From NCBI RefSeq assembly GCF_003576645.1, contig NC_044920.1, positions 17,284,303-17,348,302 on the forward strand: DNA of 64,000 bases, read 5' to 3'. The translations under genes were made by a program, and so were the position numbers. Position 1 is the first letter of the stretch; every line of letters starts with the position of its first letter. The DNA is from Ipomoea triloba. Its lineage: Eukaryota > Streptophyta > Magnoliopsida > Solanales > Convolvulaceae. The notes beneath the pieces are model-generated. The model saw only the letters and a list, made by a program, of their open reading frames with translations, ran no database searches and was not told the origin of the DNA. Positions 23,747-34,722 of this stretch are shown here, one piece after another.

Positions 23747-24409
23747 AATGTAATATTCAGATTTTGCCATTTGTTTTCTTCGTGTATTATTTCGTTAAAT
23801 GTTTGGAGTGTTACATTTAAGTTTTTTTTTTTTTTGTTTTTTGTTTTTCTGAAGTCTTATTTGCCTAGAGTATCAACATGTTATGTATTTACCTTTGTCT
23901 TTTAAAGCAAAAATCTTTTTATTTAACTTCATTGAATTAAATACAGCCATCAATTTCTCTTATCTTTGGTATGAAGTGTGACTTTTGTCTGCTCCTTAAA
24001 TGGAAATTTACCAGTATTACATTTTTGGTTTTATTCTTTTGTTTGGTTATATTCAGATAGTGGATGTTGATTGGGTGATAGTTGCATATGAGTTTAAATT
24101 AATTTCTTCTTGTTAGAAGCTCCCCATCCATGTGCTATTGTGCCTCGAAATATTTGAGGATGATTTTCTAAACTTGCATCCAAGTGTTTGATGCCATTTT
24201 ATTTTGTGTTTCTTTTGCTTCAAAACTGTCAAGGATGTTCTGAACCTAATTTTGCCTCATATTCTCATGCAATTAGGCATATAGTTGATGTTGACAAGAT
24301 GGACAAAGGTACAGAACCCCAAGTTCACAAGGTCAAGGTGAAGGCAAAAGTTGTCCTCTACTGTGATTTGGAACTTAGGTAGGTGAATTATAGAAGAAAG
24401 CACTGTTAA
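23747..24409. other. 3' UTR and downstream region of the CCCH gene
   Basis: The stretch after the TGA at 23744 is T-rich with no defined feature. An ORF at 24188-24382 (ending KVKVKAKVVLYCDLELR) has no recognised relative. Confidence 0.4.
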
Positions 24410-24720
24410 AAAGAGTTACCATCTGGGTTTCTGGGGTTCTCCGAGTATAGTGGTTTTATCATGTTTAGTTCTAAATTTTCAAATTGACCACCTCTGGTTT
24501 CGACTTTTAAATTGTTACTATCTGTGTCCAAGTAACCACCCATAGTTTTTAAACTTTCAAAATTTAACTAGCCTTTGTCCTTCTAAAGTTAGAGTTGGTT
24601 AAATTTTGAAAGTTGAAGAACTATGTGTGGTTACTTAGACCATGGATGGTACAGGTGGTTAATTTGAAAATTTAGGACTAAACGTGACAAAATCACTATA
24701 CTCCGAGGACCTCTTATAGC
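24410..24720. mobile_element. Inverted-repeat element (about 0.3 kb)
   Basis: Arms of about 60 bp are inverted copies: left GTTCTCCGAGTATAGTGG and AAATTTTCAAATTGACCACC; right GGTGGTTAATTTGAAAATTT and CACTATACTCCGAGGACC. The middle has CTTTCAAAATTTAAC-type inverted words. It is a non-autonomous element of uncertain class; target duplications are not clear. Confidence 0.55.
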
Positions 24721-24980
24721 ATTGATGTATTAAACTAACCTCTTTAGGTAGTTAATTAGGTTGCTGTAGGACTTTGGATACCCTTTTGTAGGTAACTTAT
24801 GTATCTTATCTTGTAGCAATTAGCAAACTCGTTGATGCATTGATGTGTACTTGCCCCATATTGTTTTACTTGTCTATATTACGTATATCTTAAATTAACT
24901 CTTTTTTAAAAAAAATAATAATAATAAATATAATTAAACTTTTATTGCAGTTTTTAAACATATGAATTTTATAAATTAAA

Positions 24981-26434
24981 GGGATAAGGGTCAAATAGGC
25001 CCTTCAACTATAGGCTAAAGTGCAATTCAACCCTTCAACTACAAAAAGCTTCAATTAGACACCTTAACTTCTCATTTTTATGCAATTTAGTTAAAAACTT
25101 ATTAAATTTGTTCAATTAGATCAATTTGTAGGTAAAAATAGGGTAATAACAGGTAAAAAGATTTTAAAAAATAAAAAGTAAAAACAGAAAATCAAAGAGA
25201 GTTGGCTTCTCCCCGTCAACGGAAAAGCTAATAATTTTCTCCGGTTAGAGTAGTCGGAAAGTTCATGGGAAGGCAACCGCCGGTCTTCCGCAATTATCAT
25301 AATTCATAACAAGATTTCTTCTTGTTTTTCTTATTGTCTTGGCTCATGGCAGATCTTGAAGGAATTGTTTGGACATAATTGAAATAGCATTTGCAGGTGG
25401 TGAAAATGACAAGGTCTTTGTTTGCAAATCTTTGCTTCAGCTTCTGCGTAATGTTGGATCTGATGTATGCGTTGCTTACAATGCTCCAGAGGGTAGAATT
25501 CCAGGCATAGTTATTTGCTGCGTGGCTGTGTGAAACCTTGGAGAAACGAAGTTACGATGTCAAGCTCAGTTGAGAATACTGGAATTGGTTCCGGATTCTG
25601 TGATGCTTGCCGTACAGGGTGGTAATCGATGAGGCGGCGTTGCTAGACAACTGGTGGCTTCTCATGCTGCTAATTTTGCTGCTCGCACTGGTGTACCCGA
25701 CGGAATGACAGCGGTCCATGGAAATGTAGCGGCTACTGCTCCAGATTTCGATGAAGGCACTGTCGGAGCTAATGGAATTCCAGAGGGGAAAAAAGCTGTC
25801 CTTGGAAAAACACTTCATCCGTAGCATACATCTCCCATTGTCCTTGGAAAAACACTTCATCCGTAGCATACATCTCCCATTGTCCTTGGAAAAACACTTC
25901 ATCCGTAGCATACATCTCCCATTCCTTCAAAGACCCACCCCGCAAATAGAAATCAAACTCCTCTTCTTTGCCCCGCCGTAGCAGCTGCCAGCCGGAGATT
26001 CTTTAATGAGGAAGGCGACCATGGCCGTCTTCTCCTCCCATTTTTTTTTAATTATTTACTTTATTTGAGTTAAAAATGATTTTCTTAATTTAATTAATTT
26101 TTTTGAATTAAAAAAAAATGATTTTCTTAATTTAATTAATTTTTTTGAATTAAAAAATTTTCCTTTTACCAGTTTAATTAATTTTTTTGAATTAAAAAAT
26201 TTTCCTTTTACCAGCTACCTGAATTTTTTTGAATTAAAAAATTTTCCTTTTACCAGCTACCTGAAGGTAACCTATTAATTAGCCTAATTGCATAAAAATG
26301 AGAAGTTAAGGTCCTATTAATTAGCCTAATTGCATAAAAATGAGAAGTTAAGGTGTCTAATTGAAGCTTTTTGTAGTTGAAGGGTTGAATTGCACTTTAG
26401 CCTATAGTTAAAAGGTCTATTTGACCCTTATCCC
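24981..26434. mobile_element. Gene-capturing Mutator-like element (Pack-MULE type)
   Basis: The terminal inverted repeats are about 105 bp long (GGGATAAGGGTCAAATAG ... CTATTTGACCCTTATCCC), nearly identical between arms. The flanks are TAAATTAAA (24972-24980) and TAAATTGAA (26435-26443), a 9-bp duplication with one mismatch. The interior holds GC-richer, gene-like DNA (about 25200-26035) and no transposase. Long TIRs, 9-bp duplications and foreign coding fragments define Pack-MULEs. The right half (26077-26350) and the interior (25797-25920) carry 42-bp-period sliding repeats that are probably artefacts. Confidence 0.8.
25380..26030 (+). pseudogene. Captured host-gene fragments inside the Pack-MULE
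   Basis: After an intron-like stretch ending ATTTGCAG, one frame reads GGENDKVFVCKSLLQLLRNV and then VGSDVCVAYNAPEGRIPG before a stop. Farther on another frame reads GVARQLVASHAANFAARTGV and PDFDEGTVGANGIPEGKKAV. Base composition is much higher in G+C than in the surrounding TIRs. I do not recognise the donor gene or genes. The fragments are separated by stops and frameshifts, so they are not an intact gene. Confidence 0.55.
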
Positions 26435-26443
26435 TAAATTGAA

Positions 26444-27917
26444 TTATAAATAAATGGAATCAAACTTAGTTATCTATATCATGCGACTGGTCTAGTTATT
26501 TGTAACATGGTTTATTTATTTATTTTTACATATAAAGATGAAAGAGTTTTTTTTTTTTTTTTAAATAATGACATTTTACTTAGTTTCATACTAATACAGT
26601 TTAAGGTGGCTGTCATGCTAATGTATTCGAGATTGTACAAGAACTTAATTGTTATAGTAATAAAATAAAAAGGAAAAATGTTTTTTTTTTGGAAAAAAAA
26701 AGGTCTTTTTAGTCTCTTAGTTGTGTAATTTGTGTTATATACTTATAATGTTGAATTTAGTTATTTATTTATAAGAGTGGTGGTCATATTTTTTTTTAAT
26801 TTTGATAAAAGAGTGGTGGTCATTTTAAGCCCTCATTTCAACTATACGCAAATTATATTATGGATTTGGGTTTATTTTGCAATGTTAAATACTATTCATA
26901 TTTCATTTCCTACACATTTAAAAAATTATTACAATTTAACATTGGAATATATTTACTATTAGAGCATCCTTGTCAATGGAGTTTTTTTGCGGTTTTTGAG
27001 AGGTTTTTGTAAGTGTGATTAGGAAAAAAAATAAGAAGGGAGGAAAAAAAATTAAACAAATCAAATTTAAAAAAATATAAATAAAAAGATTGAAGTAGTC
27101 AGGCCGCCTCCGCCATGCGGGCCCGTGCGGACGCCCAGCTGTGCGCAATACACGCATAGCAGCTCCTCTCCTTAGTCAATTTTGTCAGAAAATACTGTTG
27201 AATAATTCTTCTTGCATATGAATCCATTTCACTCCCTCTCATACTCTCTCTCTTACCATGTGGCTAAATTTCTACATAATTTCTTCATGCTTCATGGGTG
27301 GTGATGCTTGTACTAAGCTGGGCTACTTGCTTTGTAATGGGCTATTCGAATCGGGACAAGCGTAGTGAATTTGGACATATATAATCTCCAACAAAAGAAA
27401 ATATATATATTTATGAAATTAGGTGAAATAAAATAAAATAATTTAATTTGTGCTTGACAGTGATGACTGAAAACAACACTTTTTGGAGATGATGATAGAC
27501 GTTGGGAGATTTGGTAAAAATGGAGAAAGTATAATTTGATATTTTTATTTATTTATAAAAGTATGAATTAACAGAGCATTTAGTTGGGAGGTAGGGATTA
27601 GAGGAGAAATTGGTGGAAAAAATAAGGTGACAATAAAGTAGGAATTCAAATTACATTGTTTGCTAGAGAGAAATAAAGACTCGGAATCAAATTCGTCACT
27701 TCGCTCATAATTGAGGAGTAAAAATTAGATACAGCTATTACTGAGCAATTGAGTCAGAATTTGTGTATAAATTAGGAATCAAAAATATATATTTTTTCAT
27801 TTATATTATACATGTAAATATGAAATGTTAGGCAACATGTGCAGAAAAAAAAAATCGAATCTTATACCGTAGTTTGTAGTCCTTAAATATGCCCCTTTTT
27901 ACTATATAAATTTATTA
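26444..27917. other. AT-rich region without a gene
   Basis: A fragment at about 26815-26930 (CATTTTAAGCCCTCATTTCA then CGCAAATTATATTATGGATT) matches the left flank plus left end of the elements at 35744 and 37441. A MITE-like segment opens at about 26960 (AGAGCATCCTTGTCAATGGAG) with a short GC-rich stretch at 27099-27165. No coding gene is recognised. Confidence 0.5.
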
Positions 27918-28136
27918 TAAACTAATGGAATAAGGTTGAAATTGGTCACTAAACATAACTTGAAAGTACGGATGAAAATAGACCGAGTCGAGCCGAGTTT
28001 TGAAAATTAGGCCTAAGCCTGTTACGAAAATCTAAAGCCTAGGCCTGAGCCTGAGCCTGTATGTAGGTTTTTAGCCTGAGTCTACAATTGGCATAGTCTG
28101 GCCTGAAATCTTTTTAAAAGCCTGTTTAGTATTAGA

Positions 28137-28581
28137 GGCAAATTATGCTATGGACCCGGGTCATACCTTACAAGGTAGACTCGGGTCTATATTCACAAAT
28201 TTAGAACTCTATATTCACCAAATTTAGAATTCTATGTCCACAATTTTAGATCTCAGTATACTAAATTACATTACTCAATATTCATAACTTTTGAACTCTA
28301 TATTCACAATTTTATTATATAGATTAAAAAATTGTGTTATTTTATTGAACATAGAGTTTTGATACTGTTGAACATAGAGTTATGAAATTATGAACATAGA
28401 GTTATAAATTGTAAACATAGAGCTATGAAATTGTGAATATGAAATTGTGAATATGAAATATGAAATTGTGAAAATAGAGTTATGAAACTGTGAACATGGA
28501 GTTATGAAATTATGAACATAAAATTATGAAATTATGAACATAGACCCGCAAGGTGGACCCGGGTCCATGACATAACAACGG
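28137..28581. mobile_element. Word-array Mutator-like element (ATAGAGTT words)
   Basis: The ends GGCAAATTATGCTATGGACC and, inverted, CGTTGTTATGTCATGGACC share the CCCGGGTC palindromic core with each other. The flanks AGTATTAGA and GTATTTAGA are a 9-bp duplication with a one-base shift. Inside is an array of GAACATAGAGTTATGAAATT and its shorter forms, preceded by inverted TATATTCAC words. No ORF is present. Confidence 0.7.
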
Positions 28582-28944
28582 GTATTTAGAACATTAAAAA
28601 GACTTCAAAGTAACTACTACTTTGAGCCTATTTAAAGCCTATATGTTAAGACTTTTTAAAAACTTTAATAAGTATATATAAATAATTTAAGAAATATACC
28701 TAATATAAAACTAATACATAATTACACAAGTATATCACCACAATGCAAACATAATAGTATTAAAATATAAAATAAAATAAACAAGTCACGACTTTGGCAT
28801 GCTCGTTAATTTGTTTAGAAATAAATTCAATTGTATTATTATTTTCTATCCTTGCGTCATTTGGAGGCGGAGGGTTAGAGTTTGGTAATTATATATACTT
28901 GGGGTTATATTGTAAATATAAAAATATATTAGGTATAAAATAGA

Positions 28945-28995
<51 letters not shown>

Positions 28996-29168
28996 CCAGG
29001 CTTGTAGGCTTAAAGGCTGAGCTTGGTATATATAAGTCTGACCTGTTTAGTTTAATAGGCTTTGAAATTGGCTCAAGCTTGACCTTTTTATTAAACGAGC
29101 TAGGCCTAACTAGGCCTTAATTAGGCCAGGAGATAGACCCCTACAAAGGGGCCTGACCTATTCCTTCC

Positions 29169-29748
29169 AGCAAATTATGCTGTGGACCCAGGTCCACCTT
29201 GCAAGGTGGATCTGAGTCCAAAACTACGTCGTTTTGTCTCTTTTTTTCTTTTTTTTTTTTTTAAATTAGTAAACATATTGCTGAATATAGAGTTGTCAAA
29301 AAATGTGTGAATGTAGAGGTTTCAAAGTGTGAATGTAGAGTTGCCCAGAAATGTGTGAATGTAGAGGTTTCAAATTGTGAATATGGAGTATAGAAATCGT
29401 GAATGTAGAGTTATGCATGTGTGAATCTGTAATAGAGTTAAAAAGTTCTAGCAACTTGTAGCCCTGTAATGTGTGAATGTGGAGTTCTCAAGTTGTGAAT
29501 ATGGAGTATAGGACCTGTGAATATAGAGTTTTGAATGTGTGAATGCATAACAGTGGTAATATAGTTACTAAACATATAATCTTGTAATCTGTGAATGTGG
29601 AGTTTAGAAATTGTGAATATAGAGTATAATGTATGTGAATGTAGAGTTTGTATTCCACATTTCAGGCCAATATGTTTAGTAAAAAAAAAGTACAAAAAAA
29701 ACAAAAAACAAAAAACGGCGCCGTTTTTGGACCACGGCATAACTATTG
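29169..29748. mobile_element. Word-array Mutator-like element (GTGAATGTAGAG words)
   Basis: Perfect 9-bp duplications ATTCCTTCC at 29160-29168 and 29749-29757 flank it. The ends are AGCAAATTATGCTGTGGACC and, inverted, CAATAGTTATGCCGTGGTCC. Subterminal palindromes are ACTACGTCGTTTTG on the left and AAAACGGCGCCGTTTT on the right. The interior repeats GTGAATGTAGAGTT / GTGAATATGGAGTA about a dozen times. The minus-strand ORF across it (29438-29740) is a by-product of the words. Confidence 0.82.
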
Positions 29749-29969
29749 ATTCCTTCCCCTACTTCAAAGCGTAATTAGGTCACTGAACAAAAATAAATGA
29801 AATTAGATCACTGAACACTCTATATGCATACAATTTTACTTAGGTTACCTTTCATTTCATTAGGTTGCCAGCTTACATGAATGGTGAGTTGGCATTTTAA
29901 AATAATTTTTTAATAATAAACTTTAAAAATAAAAATAAGATAAATAAAAAATTAAAAAATTAAAAAAAT

Positions 29970-30235
29970 AGCAGCTGACAAGGACTGCTATGCTGGTACT
30001 GCTTCTGCGCTTTGTCGCCGGTGTTGCCTCGCCGCCGCTTCCCCTGTTGTCGATCATCGAGAGAGAAGAGATGGGGAGGGGAAATGAGAGAGTGGTGATG
30101 GTGGTTGATGTGCTTTGCCGGTGTTGATCAAACTTGCCACCGTCCTGCCAGAGAGGAGAGGAGCCAACCACCTACTGTTGTTGCTCTCTTTTCATCTCTA
30201 GTGGGAGACGAAGGAGGGTGGAAGGGGGTGACCAC
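29970..30235 (-). other. GC-rich captured fragment in the outer MULE
   Basis: This is a compositional island within AT-rich arms (GTCGCCGGTGTTGCCTCGCC, GCCACCGTCCTGCCAGAGAG). A minus-strand ORF (29923-30171) gives a Ser/Thr-rich peptide with no recognised motif. It may be exon or promoter DNA captured from a host gene; the donor is unknown. Confidence 0.4.
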
Positions 30236-30504
30236 CGTTTTTTTATTTTATTTTTATTTTATTTTTTTTAAATAACTTTTATTTTTCACTCTTTATTTTT
30301 TATTTTTAATGTTTATTATTAAAAATTATTTTAAAATGCCAACTCACCATAGGTAACCTGTTGAAATGGAAGGTAACTTGCTATCAAGTGAATTTAGAGG
30401 GTTCAGTGGTTTAATTGCATTTTTTTATTTAATAACCTAATTGTACTTTCAGGTTCAGCGGCCCATTTGAATCTTATTCTTAAACTAATTGATAAATTTT
30501 ACAC

Positions 30505-31369
30505 GAGTTAATTCCATTTTTGGTCATAGATTTATAGGTGACAATCCACTTTTAGTCTTTTTATTATAATATCCTCTTTTGGTCCTAGTATTATTATGGC
30601 ATGTCTATTTTTAGTCATTATCAACAAAATCGTTGAAATATCGTTAAATATCAAGACATTTTAATCTTTTTTATACAAAGTATATTGAACCGCTATAATT
30701 TTTATAATTATTTTTTTTTGAAAACATCAATAATTGAAGATCGAAATTTTCTTGTATTTAACGATATTTATACTGTTTTGTTGATAAAGAACAAAAATGA
30801 TCATGCCACATTGCCACATAATACTAGGATCAAAAGCGAATATTCTAATAAAAAAAGGACTGAAAGTGGAATGTCACTTATAAATCTAAGACAAAAATAA
30901 AAGAGTTTATTACCGAAATGGTCCCTCGACTATTGCGAAATTACCAATTTGGTCCTCGACAATTTTTCATGCCCAATTAAGTCCCTTGACTTTGAAAACA
31001 TTAACCAATTTGGTCCTCCGTTTATTTTGCCATTAAACATATGTTAAAATTGGGACCAAATTGGTAATTTTGCAATAGTCAAGGGACCAAATTGGTAATT
31101 TTGCTATAGTCAATGGACCAAATTAGTAATTAATTGTTCACTGAAATGGTCCCTTGACTATAGCAAAATTACCAATTTGATCCCTTGACTATTGCAAAAT
31201 TATCAATTTGGTCCTGATTTTAACGACAAAATAAACGGAAGACCAAATTGGTTAAAATTTTCAAAGTCGAGTGACTTAATTAGGAAGGAAAAATTGTCGA
31301 AGACCAAATTGATAATTTCGCAATAGTCGAGGGACCATTTCGGTAATAAACTCAAAATAAAATTAACTC
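30505..31369. mobile_element. Mutator-like MITE, interrupted by another
   Basis: The outer ends GAGTTAATTCCATTTTTGG and, inverted, GAGTTAATTTTATTTTTG are flanked by AATTTTACAC (30495-30504) and AACTTTACAC (31370-31379), a 10-bp duplication with one mismatch. The right arm is split by the element 30903-31353; removing it restores the TIR. No transposase is present. Confidence 0.75.
30903..31353. mobile_element. Inner Mutator-like MITE with long TIRs
   Basis: The TIRs are at least 50 bp and nearly perfect (GAGTTTATTACCGAAATGG ... CCATTTCGGTAATAAACTC). Perfect 9-bp duplications AAAATAAAA flank it at 30894-30902 and 31354-31362. The interior is a series of inverted TGGTCCCTTGACTAT/ATAGTCAAGGGACCA words, so the whole unit can fold back on itself. 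Confidence 0.8.
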
Positions 31370-31379
31370 AACTTTACAC

Positions 31380-31856
31380 AGCATTTGACCATAACGACAG
31401 TGGACATGACTAACATGCTGGTGCAAGAACGAGTAATTTCAGTGTTTGCTTAGTATTAAAAACTTTATGAAGTATAGCAATTTTATTGTAACTAACCTTG
31501 AGTTTAACAAGAACTTTTAATTAGATATTTTGTTATAGCTTGAGGTATAGTGTGCAATAATAGGGTTTTACTTCAATGATTAAGTATAGGTATTGACTTC
31601 ATAAAAATAAGACATTGTTAGGAATAATTGTAAGATTTTGAAGAGGTAAAAATGTATTTGATATGATGTTGGGGTGAAATCCTCACGAATAAGTCAAAAA
31701 TCCTTGTTAAACTCGTATGAGGCTACTCAAAAGTAAAACCATGTTACACACTAATCCTCAAATTATGGCCCGCCTCTAACTATATACCAAACCCATTGAC
31801 CTGCGTTGCTACTGTTCGGTAGAATTTTTGTATAGACTTCAACCCAGGAATAATAT
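31380..31856. other. No feature recognised
   Basis: AT-rich single-copy-looking DNA with no ORF or repeat that I can support. Confidence 0.5.
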
Positions 31857-31859
31857 TTA

Positions 31860-32159
31860 GGGTGTGTTTGGTTAGTGAGTTTAGACATAAGGAATGTGTA
31901 TGAAAGTGATTGTTTGTGTTTGGTTGATAGGTTTTGTGAATGCTACTATGGGTTTAGAATACCCATTAATGACAACCCATACCCTTATTATATAAGGGTT
32001 TCATCATCTCCCTTCCTCCTTTCTTCCTCACTATTAATAATCATTCCCATTTCACCCAATTACCAAACATGTTAAATACTTTCACCAAAACTCATCACCA
32101 TTACCAAGTATTTGATACCTATTTCGATTCCGATTCCCATGTGCGAACCAAACACACCC
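31860..32159. mobile_element. 300-bp MITE, TTA duplication (PIF/Harbinger-like)
   Basis: The ends GGGTGTGTTTGGTTAGTG and CGAACCAAACACACCC are flanked by TTA at 31857-31859 and 32160-32162. The right half (CAAGTATTTGATACC, CGATTCCCATG) is shared with the MITE at 36467-36956 and with the fragment at 41101. Confidence 0.75.
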
Positions 32160-32162
32160 TTA

Positions 32163-32562
32163 AATTAACCATAAGCTTAGTCAATCTTACATAACCCTCA
32201 AAACCATCATTACACACACACCCCACGCGGGAATTTGCCTATACAAAAATTTAAGTGACAAGACAAATCACAGCTAGTTAGCCACTATATAGGAGAATAT
32301 ATACTGTGTGAACATCATTTTGTGAAGTCTCTTACTATAAATATAAATAAAATTGATTTCACCCGAGGTTCATTATTTTTTGTGACCAAATTTAATTCTA
32401 GACTCATTTTTGCCATTAACCATCTCAGATTATTATTTTTTTTGATACTTTTAATCATTCTCATTACTTTTCCTAGTTTTAATAAGACAACTTTTGTCTC
32501 TTCATATTTTTCTTTTGCTATTTTTCTGATTTCGACCGGTTTATTTGATTTAGAACTTTACA
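32163..32562. other. No gene recognised
   Basis: T-rich DNA with a short hydrophobic ORF (32322-32585) that runs into the following repeat; probably chance. Confidence 0.5.
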
Positions 32563-33321
32563 AAACACACCATTCTACGTACTAAAACGCACCAGAGGAC
32601 CGATAAAACACAGCATTCCACACTATAACCAAATGCACCTATTCACTTAAAATTCATCAATATAGGTGATAAAATGCATCATTCTACATATTAAACTGCA
32701 CCCATCGTGCCTCATGTCAGATTATAAGCATACACTATTTACACATATTAGAAAATATGTGCTAAAATATGCACCATTTATGTATTAAAATGCACCACAA
32801 AGTGTGTTAAAATGCACAATTCCACTCGTTGAAAATCTCCATCCCAGATTATAAACATTCACTATTACACTTATTAGAAACTCATGTGTTAAAATACACA
32901 CCATTCTACGTATTAAAATGCACAACGGATTAAAACACACAATTCCACAACACACTTATTAGAAACACATGTGTTAAAATACACACCATTTTACGTATAA
33001 AAATACACCAAATGACGTATTAAAACACACCATTCCACAACACAGTTACACACCATTCTACGTATGAAAATGCACCAACGGATAGATTAAAGCACACTAT
33101 TCCACAGCACAGTTAATGCACCAACATACGTAATAAAACGCACCACAACATGTATTCAAACACACCACACTATGTACTAAAATGCACCATTTCAATTCAC
33201 GTAGTATAGATACTAAAATTACCATAATACTCCAACTTAAACATGAATTCCAGTTAGATTAATGAAATCGAATGACGCAAATTAGACTGCATGACCGCTT
33301 GGGAGCTTCCCGCCGCATTTG

Positions 33322-33326
<5 letters not shown>
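32563..33326. repeat. Word-array element, copy 3
   Basis: This is the third member of the family seen at 172-810 and 2838-3540, with the same opening (ACACACCATTCTACGTACTA), the same words and the same tail (GACCGCTTGGGAGCTTCCC then CGCATTTGAATA). The left boundary here is not a microsatellite but ordinary T-rich DNA, which makes this copy useful for finding the true left end. (TA)n begins at 33327. Confidence 0.7.
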
Positions 33327-33366
<40 letters not shown>

Positions 33367-33368
<2 letters not shown>

Positions 33369-33808
33369 AAAGGGTTCCTGTGCGGGGAATGGTTCCCACG
33401 CGGTTGTGCAGTTACGCACCTTAAGTATTAAATGACGCAACTTAAGTACACAAACTATGCACCTTAAACACAAACGGAGTACCTTAAGAATACAAACCAC
33501 ACGCATCTAATGCGTTAGGCCGACGCACCTTAAGTACATAAGCTACTCACCTAAAGTACACAAATCACGCACCTAAAGTTTTAAAATGACGCATCTTAAG
33601 TTTTAACAACTCACCTTAAGAAAGATAATCACACACTTTAAGCTTTAGGTTAACACACCTTAAATTTCGACATTGACGCACCTTAATCATACAAATTAAC
33701 CACGTAACTTAAGATGAAAAATCGCGCACCTTAAGAAGGAAAATTACGCACCTAAAGAAGGAAAATTATGCACCTAAGCAATCGCACGGGATACACATAC
33801 ACATCTAT

Positions 33809-33817
<9 letters not shown>
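33367..33817. repeat. Word-array element with ACGCACCTTAAG words
   Basis: It lies between two (TA)n tracts. It starts GGAAAGGGTTCCTGTGCGG and GAATGGTTCCCACGCGG, then holds about 20 spaced copies of CGCACCTTAAG with variable spacers (TACACAAA, TTTTAAAATGA), and ends GCAATCGCACGGGATACACA. No coding sequence is present. Confidence 0.65.

Positions 33818-33886
<69 letters not shown>
33818..33886. repeat. (TA)n microsatellite
   Basis: About 67 bp of pure TA. Confidence 0.95.
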
Positions 33887-33888
<2 letters not shown>

Positions 33889-34148
33889 TGACTTATTCAC
33901 CACCTACATCAATAATAAATTTATTTAAAAAATTTACGCCATGCATCACAGGAGAGGAATGTGCATCATCAATAATTAGAAGACTTATTTGACTAACTTT
34001 TCCACAAGGATTATAATTAATTGATTAAGATAGTGTTCTTTTCATTCCATTTTTCGTTACGCCTTGAATATGTTGTTGGCATGGTTGTGTCAAGCACTGC
34101 TTGTCCTAATGGACAAATTTGAGGTCCATTGACTTAAAAAAAGTCTTA

Positions 34149-34668
34149 GGGGGTGTTTGGCAATCAGCTTATAGCTGATAGCTGGTAGTTGGTTGGGTTA
34201 ACTGATAGCTGGTTTTGTTAATTGATTTGACCAGCTGATTGTATCAAATGATTATAAAAAAATGTTTGGTAAATTAGCTGTTTACTTTTAGCTGATTTGA
34301 TGTAAAATGACTGTGTTAATTTCTTAATTCTTTAGTTATAATTACAATTATTATTATTATTATTATTAAATAAGCTTAAACCTGTCACACACTTAATAAT
34401 AATAATAATACTCCCTCTGTCCCATTTTACCTGTCCTGTTTACTATTCATTGGTCAAACCAACTTTTTCTTCATTGCTTATTTTCTTTAGTAATTTTTAA
34501 TTATTTTTAAATTTGATTTTTTGTGTTTAATAGTACTTCTAATGTAGTTTCCAAATATATAAATTTTATATACTAATACTAAATTTAATATTATGAAAAA
34601 TTGAATTAAAAATAACTTCAGTCAAGCCTCGTTAACCGAATCAGACAAACAAAATGGGACGGAGGTAG

Positions 34669-34722
<54 letters not shown>

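Larger units (their letters stand above)
27967..29761. mobile_element. hAT non-autonomous element nested in the MULE TIR
   Basis: It starts TACGGATGAAAATAGACC and ends with the inverted equivalent of TAGGGGAAGGAATAGGTC. The flanking 8-bp duplication is CTTGAAAG (27959-27966) / CTTCAAAG (29762-29769), 7 of 8 identical. Subterminal regions are full of GGCCTGAGCCT/AGGCTTAAAGG words, as in many hAT elements. No transposase is left. Two word-array Mutator-like elements are inserted in it, and a (TA)n run lies at 28946-28993. Confidence 0.75.
27927..30480. mobile_element. Outer Mutator-like element with nested insertions
   Basis: The ends are GGAATAAGGTTGAAATTGG and, inverted, AGAATAAGATTCAAATGGG. 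Perfect 9-bp duplications TAAACTAAT flank it at 27918-27926 and 30481-30489. The left TIR is split by the hAT element at 27967-29761: removing that insertion restores continuity with the right TIR (GTAATTAGGTCACTGAAC matches the right arm inverted). A second internal inverted pair (CCAGCTTACATGAATGGTG / CACCATAGGTAACCTG) brackets a GC-rich core, so this is also a gene-fragment carrier. Confidence 0.8.
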
